Positions 23,514 to 29,485 of a DNA stretch of 29,485 nt are shown here, piece by piece. The notes beneath the pieces were generated by a model. That model was not told the origin of the DNA and ran no database searches. It saw only the letters and a program-made list of their open reading frames with translations. Location of the stretch: assembly GCA_900544975.1 (NCBI GenBank), contig UQXI01000033.1, positions 1 to 29,485 on the forward strand, given 5' to 3'. How positions within the stretch are numbered: the first letter of the stretch is position 1; each line of letters starts with the position of its first letter. This DNA is from an uncultured Eubacteriales bacterium. Its GTDB lineage: Bacteria > Bacillota > Clostridia > Oscillospirales > Oscillospiraceae. The position numbers and the translations under genes were made by a program.

Positions 23514-23553
23514 TCTGGCAGGAAATCGGGATTCGCTCCGATTTCCTGCCAGA
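23514..23553. terminator. Hairpin terminator between convergent glmS and glgP
   Basis: A perfect 16-base stem (23514-23529 with 23538-23553) with an 8-base loop, flanked by AAAA on the left and AAATGGTTT on the right. It lies about 100 bases after the glmS stop and 70 bases after the glgP stop, and can serve both. Confidence 0.72.
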
Positions 23554-23623
23554 AATGGTTTGTCAGCTTTATAAAAAGGGCTTGCATCCAATCGCATACT
23601 CATCCCCTGGATCCAACCAGAGT

Positions 23624-25957
23624 TTACGGCTGCTGTGGCGTGATGTGCCAAATCTCGGAAGCATACTGGCGAATGGTACGGTCCGAGGAGAATTTGCCGC
23701 CAGAGGCCACGTTCATCAGACACTTGCGGCCAAAGGCCAGACGATCGGCATAATCCCGGTTGGCCCGGAGCTTGGCTTCCAGGTAGGAGTCATAGTCCTT
23801 CAGGATGAAGTAGTGATCCGGCCGGTGCCAGGAAGCGCCGTCCAGGAGGGCGGTGAACAGCTCCCGCTGCTCGTCATCGGTGGGGACCGTACCATCCACC
23901 AAGGTGTTGATGGCCCGGCGCAGGCGGGGATTGCTGTCATAGATCCCCCGGGCCCAGTAGGTATTCCGGATGGCATTCAGCTCTTCCACAGAGGCGCCAA
24001 AGATATAGTTGTTCTCCAAACCGGCCTTCTGGACAATCTCCACGTTTGCGCCGTCCATGGTGCCCAGAGTGACTGCACCATTCAGCATCAGCTTCATGTT
24101 GCCGGTTCCGGAAGCTTCCGTTCCGGCAGGGGAAATCTGCTCGGAAACGTCCGCGGCAGGAATGATGTGCTCAGCATAGGAGCAGTTGTAGTTCTGAACA
24201 AATACAACTTGCAGCTGGTCCCGCACGGCCGGATCCTGATTGATCATCTTGGAGATCCGGTTGATATACCGGATCACCGCTTTGGCACGCACATAACCGG
24301 GGGCGGATTTGGCGCCAAACAGGTATACCGTGGGGTAGAAGTTCTGCAAGCTGCCCTCTTTCAGGCGGAAGTAAATATCCACAACAGACAGGGCATTCAT
24401 CAGCTGCCGCTTGTACTCATGGGCCCGCTTCACCTGCACGTCAAACATAAAGTCCGGGTTCAGGCGGACGCCCTCGCGCTTTTCGACCACAGCGGCCAGC
24501 TGCTCTTTTTTGGTGTGTTTAATCTGATTGAACTGGCGGACCATGTCGTCATCAATCATGGGCTTTAGCCGCTCCAGTTGGTCCAGATCGGTGAGGAAAT
24601 CTCTGCCCACCCGGTATTTAATCATCTGGGTGAGCTCCGGGTTGCACAGCCCCATCCAGCGCCGGGGGGTGACGCCGTTGGTCTTGTTCTGGAACCGCTC
24701 CGGATAGACCTGGAACCAATCCCGGAAGAGGCTGTCTTTCAGGATCTGGGAGTGAATCTCCGCCACGCCGTTGACATAGCTGGAGACATATACAGACAGG
24801 TTGGCCATGTGGGCCGTGTTGTCCCGAATGATGAAGAGGTTGGGATGCTCGGACTTCAGCTTGTTATCAATCCGCACCAAAATGTCGCAGATCTCCGGCA
24901 CCACTGTGCGAAGCAGATCCATATTCCACTTCTCCAGAGCTTCCCCCATCACCGTGTGATTGGTGTAGGAGAAGGTCCGCTGGGCGATGGCAAAGCTCTG
25001 ATCAAAGTTCATCCCCTCCGCCATAAGCAGGCGGATGAGCTCGGGAATGGAAATGGCCGGGTGGGTGTCGTTCAGCTGGATGGCAGTGAAGTCGGCCAAA
25101 CGGCTGAGGTCTGACCCATGAGATTCCTTATAAGTGCGGATGATATCCTGGAGGGATGCGGAGGAAAGCACATATTGCTGCTTCACCCGCAGGCGTTTCC
25201 CCTCCCAGGTGGAATCATTGGGATACAGCACCCGGGTGATGTCCTCCGCCTTGTTTTTTGCGTCCAGCGCCCGCTGGTAATCCTGGGCGTTGAAGGCGTC
25301 AAAGTCCAACTCCTCCTCGGCCTCGCACTGCCACAGGCGGAGGGTCCCAATGTTGGAGGTCTCGTACCCAATGACCGGCACATCATATGGCACAGCCAGG
25401 ACCGTGTGGTCCGGGAAGCTGATTTTAACGGTGTGGTTATACCGGCGGTAGGACCAGGGGTCGCCAAACTTGGTCCAGTCGTCAGCGGTCTCCTTCTGAC
25501 TGCCGTTTTCATCGAATTTTTGCTTAAAGAGGCCAAAGCGATACCGCAATCCATAGCCGGACAACGGCAGATTGCAGGTGGCAACAGAATCCAGGAAGCA
25601 GGCGGCCAGGCGGCCCAAGCCACCGTTGCCCAGGGCGGCATCTTCGATATCTTCCATGCAAGCAAGGTCTACGCCCACCTCCAGGAAAGCTTTTTTCAAT
25701 TCGTCCAAAATCCCCAGGTTATAAAGATTGCTGTACACCAGGCGGCCAATGAGATACTCCGCAGAGAAGTAATGGGCTTTCCGGCCTTGCAGGCGACAGC
25801 GCTTGCTCTTGGCCCAATCTTCGCTGATGGACATCATCACAGCCTGGGACAATGCCTCGTGCAGCTCCTGTGGGGTGGCCTCCTGCAGGGATACGTCGCT
25901 CTTATAGCGCAGCTGCGCCTCTGTCATTTTCAAAATGGTCTGACAATTCAAATTCAT
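23624..25957 (-). CDS. glgP: Glycogen/maltodextrin phosphorylase
   Basis: A 777-residue GT35 alpha-glucan phosphorylase that releases glucose-1-phosphate from glycogen or maltodextrin with phosphate. Diagnostic segments: YFSAEYLIGR, EDAALGNGGLGRLAACFLDS, QLNDTHPAI, NGVTPRRWM, and the PLP site GTEASGTGNMKLMLNG with the Schiff-base lysine at Lys622. It is slightly shorter than the E. coli enzyme at the N-terminus, as in other Clostridia. The ATG at 25957 is chosen because GAGGAG lies about 11 bases upstream; the 40 extra in-frame codons upstream would overlap malQ and are not homologous in look. It is second in an operon after malQ, 67 bases apart, so it works with the glucanotransferase to degrade linear glucans. 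Confidence 0.96.
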   Translation of the reverse strand: MNLNCQTILKMTEAQLRYKSDVSLQEATPQELHEALSQAVMMSISEDWAKSKRCRLQGRKAHYFSAEYLIGRLVYSNLYNLGILDELKKAFLEVGVDLACMEDIEDAALGNGGLGRLAACFLDSVATCNLPLSGYGLRYRFGLFKQKFDENGSQKETADDWTKFGDPWSYRRYNHTVKISFPDHTVLAVPYDVPVIGYETSNIGTLRLWQCEAEEELDFDAFNAQDYQRALDAKNKAEDITRVLYPNDSTWEGKRLRVKQQYVLSSASLQDIIRTYKESHGSDLSRLADFTAIQLNDTHPAISIPELIRLLMAEGMNFDQSFAIAQRTFSYTNHTVMGEALEKWNMDLLRTVVPEICDILVRIDNKLKSEHPNLFIIRDNTAHMANLSVYVSSYVNGVAEIHSQILKDSLFRDWFQVYPERFQNKTNGVTPRRWMGLCNPELTQMIKYRVGRDFLTDLDQLERLKPMIDDDMVRQFNQIKHTKKEQLAAVVEKREGVRLNPDFMFDVQVKRAHEYKRQLMNALSVVDIYFRLKEGSLQNFYPTVYLFGAKSAPGYVRAKAVIRYINRISKMINQDPAVRDQLQVVFVQNYNCSYAEHIIPAADVSEQISPAGTEASGTGNMKLMLNGAVTLGTMDGANVEIVQKAGLENNYIFGASVEELNAIRNTYWARGIYDSNPRLRRAINTLVDGTVPTDDEQRELFTALLDGASWHRPDHYFILKDYDSYLEAKLRANRDYADRLAFGRKCLMNVASGGKFSSDRTIRQYASEIWHITPQQP

Positions 25958-26024
25958 AAATGTGACTCTCCTCACTTGGAATACGTACAAGGTGCGCCAA
26001 CCGGCACACACTGAGAAAAACTGG

Positions 26025-27503
26025 TCAAAGCCGGTCAAAAATCCGGGTAATTTCCCGAATTCGGTGGGCCAATGCACTGGTTATCATATCACTCTGAGCC
26101 CGCCATGTCCAGTTCTTATTTGACAAAGTCCCTGGAAAATTCATCCGCGATTCTGCACCCAACTCCAGATAATCCTGCATCTGCGCCACAAACAAATCCG
26201 AAACGGAGCTCATACCGCTGCGGATCATCCCCCAGATGGGGCCCTCCTCCCCGTTCAGGCCCATGTACTGCTTGGCAAAGGCAACACGCTCCGGCGTCGC
26301 CTCCTCCAGCCACTGGCTCAGAGGGCAATTGTCATGGGTGCCGGTATAGCACACCGAATCCCGGGAATACCGGTGAGGCTGATCGTCGCTGGGTCCCAAG
26401 GAGTCAAAAGCAAATTCCAGCACCTTCATGCCAGGATAACCGGAGTCTTTCTGAAGCTTGCGGACCTCGGGCGTGAGATAACCCAGATCTTCCGCAATGA
26501 ACTCCAGCTCCGGCAGATTCTCCTTCAGAGCCTGGATGAAATCCTTGCCTGGGCCAGGCATCCAATGGCCGTTCCGGGCCGTGTCATCCTCTGCAGGAAC
26601 CGCCCAATAGCTCTCAAAGCCCCGGAAATGGTCCAGCCGCACCACATCATACATCTGGGCGGCAGCAGTCAGGCGGCGCAGCCACCAGGCGTAGCCAGTG
26701 CTCTTCAGTTTCTCCCAGTCGTATAAGGGATTGCCCCACAGCTGGCCATCCGCCGTGAAGGCATCCGGCGGCACCCCAGCCACCAGCTTGGGCTTCCGGT
26801 CTTCATCCAGCTGGAACAGGGTATGATGCGCCCATACATCGGCTGAATCCAGGGGGACGTAAATCGGCACATCCCCAATGATCCGGATCCCCTTGGCCTT
26901 GGCATAGTTGTGGAGACGGCCCCATTGGGCAAAGAATTGAAACTGGAGGAAATAGTGGAACGCAATGGGATACTTCAGCTTCTCCCGGTAGGCGGCAATG
27001 GCCTCCGGCTGGCGCAGACGCAGGTCATTGGGCCACTCCTGCCAAGGCTTCCCCTGGAACTCCTCTTTCAGGGCCATGAACAGGGCGTAATCCTGAAGCC
27101 AATCCCGCTGGTGCTGGATAAACTGATGAAACGCACGGTTGGGCATACCCAGGAATCGCTCATATGCCTGATACAAAACCGTCCTGCGGTTTTTGTATAA
27201 AATACCGTAGTCGACCCGGTCCTCCTGCTGATTCCAGGAAACTGCGTCCACCTCTTCCCGTCGGAGGAGTCCCTCCTCCACCAGAGTCTCCAGGTCAATG
27301 AGGTACTGGTTTCCAGCAAAGGTGGACAACGACTGATAGGGGGAATTTCCATAGCCTGTGGGGCTGAGGGGCAGAATTTGCCAATACCGCTGCCCCGCTT
27401 GTGCCAGGAAGTCCACAAACCGGCGTGCAGATTCCCCCATGGCCCCGATGCCGTTGGGGCCGGGTAACGACGTCACATGCATCAAAATACCACTTGCGCG
27501 CAT
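26025..27503 (-). CDS. malQ: 4-alpha-glucanotransferase (amylomaltase)
   Basis: A 492-residue GH77 enzyme that transfers maltosyl units between alpha-1,4-glucans, yielding longer chains for phosphorylase and free glucose. It starts RASGILMHVTSLPG and shows SPYQSLSTFAGN and GDVPIYV. The catalytic nucleophile is Asp291 (DVVRLDHFRGF), the acid/base Glu338 (FIAEDLG), and the transition-state Asp is Asp391 (GTHDNCPL), so it should be active. Length is typical of bacterial type I amylomaltases. The ATG at 27503 has AGGAGG about 7 bases upstream. It is first in the malQ-glgP operon, expressed from a strong promoter about 290 bases upstream that overlaps a LacI/CcpA-like operator, which suggests carbon-source control. 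Confidence 0.96.
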   Translation of the reverse strand: MRASGILMHVTSLPGPNGIGAMGESARRFVDFLAQAGQRYWQILPLSPTGYGNSPYQSLSTFAGNQYLIDLETLVEEGLLRREEVDAVSWNQQEDRVDYGILYKNRRTVLYQAYERFLGMPNRAFHQFIQHQRDWLQDYALFMALKEEFQGKPWQEWPNDLRLRQPEAIAAYREKLKYPIAFHYFLQFQFFAQWGRLHNYAKAKGIRIIGDVPIYVPLDSADVWAHHTLFQLDEDRKPKLVAGVPPDAFTADGQLWGNPLYDWEKLKSTGYAWWLRRLTAAAQMYDVVRLDHFRGFESYWAVPAEDDTARNGHWMPGPGKDFIQALKENLPELEFIAEDLGYLTPEVRKLQKDSGYPGMKVLEFAFDSLGPSDDQPHRYSRDSVCYTGTHDNCPLSQWLEEATPERVAFAKQYMGLNGEEGPIWGMIRSGMSSVSDLFVAQMQDYLELGAESRMNFPGTLSNKNWTWRAQSDMITSALAHRIREITRIFDRL

Positions 27504-27790
27504 TGCATTCCCTCCTCACCGCCCGGATTCCGGACGCTCACAACTCATTTTACGGAGGAACGCACCATCCTGTACCAGGCGTCACTCCATTTTCTCTCCG
27601 CCTCAGCCCGGCTGTGAAATCGTAGCCAAACGGAGCACAAAATATTCCCCAGGTTGTCTTACCTGACTCTCACAATTCGAATCCCCAACAGACCGACCAA
27701 TGTACCGGCTCTCCACAAGCTCCGGGAAGATCTCTTCTGTTTTTCTGTCTCATATATGAAGCACTTTGGTTGAAAACGTTTCCAACCTAA
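27504..27790 (-). other. Unusually long 5' leader of malQ-glgP
   Basis: About 290 bases lie between the predicted transcription start and malQ. I find no strong terminator/anti-terminator pair. The leader holds short protein-like frames, for example one ending EAERKWSDAWYRMVRSSVK just before malQ (stop near 27549). Its only candidate start is a TTG with GGGGA upstream. It could be a leader peptide, a structured RNA or a remnant; nothing decides it. Confidence 0.35.
27768..27787. promoter_or_regulatory. LacI/CcpA-family operator of malQ-glgP
   Basis: GGTTGAAAACGTTTCCAACC is a near-perfect 20-base palindrome around CG, the signature of LacI-family sites. It matches the cre consensus TGWAANCGNTNWCA at all but one position. 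It lies roughly at +5 to +25 from the predicted start, a roadblock repression position. MalR-type maltose repressor or CcpA are the candidates. Confidence 0.75.
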
Positions 27791-27797
27791 CTGTAAA

Positions 27798-27826
27798 ATT
27801 ATACACCACACCTCCTGCTTTTTCAA
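27798..27826 (-). promoter_or_regulatory. Promoter of malQ-glgP
   Basis: On the minus strand TTGAAA (27821-27826), a 17-base spacer and a perfect TATAAT (27798-27803). Confidence 0.8.
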
Positions 27827-28115
27827 TTCCTGCCGCCGGTTTTTCCATTTTTCCATAATTAGCACAAAAGGCGCCCTTATTTTTTGGCAGTTTTCTACAA
27901 GGTGCTGCCTATATGCAAATTCCATGTTCACACAGCCCGATACACGTCCGCTGGGTCACCGTACGAATATCGCATTCCACTGCCAATTGAATCGCAACCG
28001 CAGTGTGTCGTTGTGAAACATAGTTACTGGCAATGAAATCCATTTTCTATGCCCGCGAGGCAGATTTCTGATCATCCTTGCAGCCAAATTCTAAGCGTCT
28101 CTTCCTTTCTCGCAG
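27827..28115 (-). other. Intergenic region with overlapping short ORF-like stretches
   Basis: No recognisable gene. On the minus strand two protein-like short frames overlap. One is a 43-codon frame, 28087-27956, TTG start, containing IRNLPRGHRKWISLPVTMFH, with AGGAAG 13 bases upstream. The other is a 44-codon frame, 28043-27909, ATG start, beginning MDFIASNYVSQRHTAVAIQL, with no ribosome binding site. Both cannot easily be genes. The pattern fits a repeat, a decayed gene or a conserved non-coding element. Confidence 0.3.
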
Positions 28116-28148
28116 AACATCCCCCACGGCTGGGCCGTGGGGGATGTT
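28116..28148. terminator. Strong hairpin, probable terminator of the ricT transcript
   Basis: A perfect 15-base GC-rich stem (28116-28130 with 28134-28148) with a 3-base loop, flanked by TTTAAAA on the + side. It lies about 220 bases beyond ricT and 80 bases beyond the small frame at 28229-28348. The U-tract favours the + strand, so its direction is uncertain. Confidence 0.55.
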
Positions 28149-28228
28149 TAAAAGGCTTGTAGGATGTATTCAACACGACAGTCTATATCATCCAAGCTTA
28201 TGCATTACAGGACACTACAGCAAAGTAT

Positions 28229-28348
28229 TCATGCAATGGATTCTATAAAGGTTTTCTGGCACTTTGCTGCATTCCACGAAGCAAACGGCCGAGGTCGTTC
28301 CCCACGCACAGCGGGCGTGATTTTGATCTCGCCAATGCGTTCCGCCAT
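28229..28348 (-). CDS. Candidate small protein downstream of ricT, 39-43 aa, unknown
   Basis: A short basic protein with ATG at 28348, reading MAERIGEIKITPAVRGERPR and ending CQKTFIESIA. An in-frame GTG at 28360 would add four residues and lies 13 bases after an AAGGAG that sits inside the last codons of ricT, suggesting coupling to ricT. Composition is plausible for a real protein but I do not recognise a family. There is no signal peptide or membrane segment; it has a single Cys. It could also be a chance frame in a repeated intergenic element. Confidence 0.35.
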   Translation of the reverse strand: MAERIGEIKITPAVRGERPRPFASWNAAKCQKTFIESIA

Positions 28349-28368
28349 GGAGCGCTGCACGAGACGTT

Positions 28369-29485
28369 TTACTCTCCTTGGGAACCGTCTGGCGCACCGC
28401 CCTCCTGGGATCTTTTGGGGTGGGCCGGCCGACGGCGGCGGTTGCGTTTGGGTTGGCCGCTGGATTCCGGCAGGGCGTTGATCACTTCCGGCTGCTCCTC
28501 CAGGCGAAGCTTCGGCCCACGGGGCTTTTTCGGGCGGGGTTTGGGTGCAGCTTCCTCTGTGGCAGGCGGCTGAGGGCGCTTGGGCTTGTTGCCCCTGGGT
28601 TTCCGGGGGGACTTGGGTCTGCCCTCCTCGGGCGGCTCCTCCCGGAGGGGCTTCGGGGTCTCCTCCGGCTTCCGATCCCCCTTCTTCCGGCGGCGGCGCT
28701 CCTCCCTGGGGGCCTCCTGCTCCTCCTCCACGATGTCATCGGGGCGATAGCGGAAGCGGATGGGATCCAGATGCATCGGCGGCTCTGCATCGGTCATGGT
28801 CTTTCTGGGCCGCTTGCCACCTCCGGATATGGGGGCCAGATCAGCGGGGACCGGCGGATCATTTTTCTTGGCCTTGCCATTGCGCAGCACGCAGATTTCA
28901 CAGTTGTGGAAGCATCCAATGGTGTCCGGCTGTTCCTCCATGCGGACCTTGACACTTTGCCGCAAAAGGTTCACGTCCACAACCGTCCCGCGTCCCTCCG
29001 GCGTGTCCACAAAGGAGTCTGCCTTGGGACTGGTCTTCAGCAGGTCCTCATAGGCCTCCTGCTCATACTTCAGGCAGCACATCAGACGGCCACAGGTGCC
29101 GGAAATCTTGGTGGGATTGAGGCTCAGATTCTGGGTCTTGGCCATTTTAATGGAAACCGGCTGGAAATCATCCAGGAACTGGGCGCAGCAGAAGGGGCGG
29201 CCGCAGATGCCCAGCCCTCCCACCATCTTTGCCTTGTCCCGGACGCCGATTTGGCGGAGCTCAATCCGGGTACGGAAAATGCTGGCCAGGTTCTTCACCA
29301 ACTCCCGGAAATCCACCCGGTCGTCTGCCGTGAAGAAAAAGAGAATTTTGCTGCCGTCAAAGGCATATTCCGCAGAGACCAGCTGCATCTCCAGCTTGTG
29401 CTCCAGAATCTTCTGTTGGCAGATATCAAAGGCCCGCTTTTCCTTGGCCTGGTTGTTGGCCAGGACCCGGTCGTCTGCCTCCGTG
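28369..29485 (-). CDS. ricT: RicT/YaaT (PSP1 domain) family regulator of mRNA maturation, 5'-truncated by the window edge
   Basis: The frame is open to the right edge, so the N-terminus is missing; about 371 residues are visible. The conserved core reads FDGSKILFFFTADDRVDFRE, then RIELRQIGVRDKAKM, GGLGICGRPFCCAQFL and GTCGRLMCCLKYE. These carry the Cys clusters that ligate iron-sulfur centres in the B. subtilis RicT-RicA-RicF (YaaT-YmcA-YlbF) complex, which acts with RNase Y in mRNA processing. After about residue 210 of the visible part comes a low-complexity tail of some 150 residues, very rich in Arg, Lys, Pro and Glu, ending PKRSQEGGAPDGSQGE. Such a tail is absent from B. subtilis RicT and may bind RNA or ribosomes (inference). 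The holB-ricT-type neighbours expected upstream are outside the window. Confidence 0.92.
   Translation of the reverse strand, partial: TEADDRVLANNQAKEKRAFDICQQKILEHKLEMQLVSAEYAFDGSKILFFFTADDRVDFRELVKNLASIFRTRIELRQIGVRDKAKMVGGLGICGRPFCCAQFLDDFQPVSIKMAKTQNLSLNPTKISGTCGRLMCCLKYEQEAYEDLLKTSPKADSFVDTPEGRGTVVDVNLLRQSVKVRMEEQPDTIGCFHNCEICVLRNGKAKKNDPPVPADLAPISGGGKRPRKTMTDAEPPMHLDPIRFRYRPDDIVEEEQEAPREERRRRKKGDRKPEETPKPLREEPPEEGRPKSPRKPRGNKPKRPQPPATEEAAPKPRPKKPRGPKLRLEEQPEVINALPESSGQPKRNRRRRPAHPKRSQEGGAPDGSQGE

Noticed and set aside
25958..26077. An N-terminal extension of glgP by 40 codons
   Set aside because: It would overlap the end of malQ and has no ribosome binding site; the ATG at 25957 has a good one.
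27504..27700. T-box-like sequence (AGGATGGTGCG) in the malQ leader
   Set aside because: It lacks the full AGGGTGG-ACCGCG antiterminator core, a competing terminator, and any amino-acid link to glucan metabolism.

Overview
The window looks like a chromosomal segment of a fairly GC-rich Gram-positive anaerobe, most likely a gut Clostridia of the Oscillospiraceae/Ruminococcaceae type (inference). The support is two very large exported proteins ending in three S-layer homology (SLH) repeats, AGGAGG-type ribosome binding sites, Firmicute-style TTGACA/TATAAT promoters, a RicT (YaaT) family gene and a LacI/CcpA-like operator in front of glycogen/maltodextrin genes. I see no rRNA, tRNA, CRISPR array, phage or transposase gene.

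Layout. 1-644: 3' end of a + strand gene whose C-terminal part is a NYN (YacP-like) nuclease domain, probably fused to a TetM-like GTPase outside the window. 655-714: terminator shared with a convergent gene. 746-1156 (-): two-CBS-domain protein. 1463-2692 (-): a large ArsR-type winged-helix regulator. 2987-10363 (-) and 10630-17376 (-): two giant SLH-anchored, lactocepin/C5a-peptidase-like S8 subtilases (2458 and 2248 aa). 17712-18806 (+): a second regulator, homologous over its full length to the first and divergent from the second protease. 18807-19339: non-coding stretch with a terminator, a repeat family and a promoter. 19340-21411 (+): DEAD-box RNA helicase overlapping a divergent DprA-like gene. 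21570-23411 (+): glmS. 23624-27503 (-): malQ-glgP operon with a strong promoter, a palindromic operator just downstream of it and a leader of about 290 nt. 27827-28368: a region with a strong hairpin and several short ORF-like stretches. 28369-29485 (-): ricT, cut by the window edge, with a long basic/proline-rich tail.

The most distinctive part is 1463-18806. Two giant surface proteases with different accessory modules are bracketed by two homologous cytoplasmic regulators that carry about 280 residues of unassigned N-terminal sequence. One protease has two EF-hand-like dockerin loops inserted in its fibronectin-like stalk, a possible cohesin-like module and propeller-like repeats. The other has an 'INGG' beta-helix, tandem repeat domains and an Ala/Glu/Lys coiled coil. 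A palindrome, TTTTGC-N-GCAAAA, fills the -35/-10 spacer of the first protease promoter and recurs almost unchanged in the hairpin between that protease and the first regulator. I infer a regulated surface-proteolysis island. The remaining genes are housekeeping (RNA and DNA processing, amino-sugar synthesis, glycogen breakdown).
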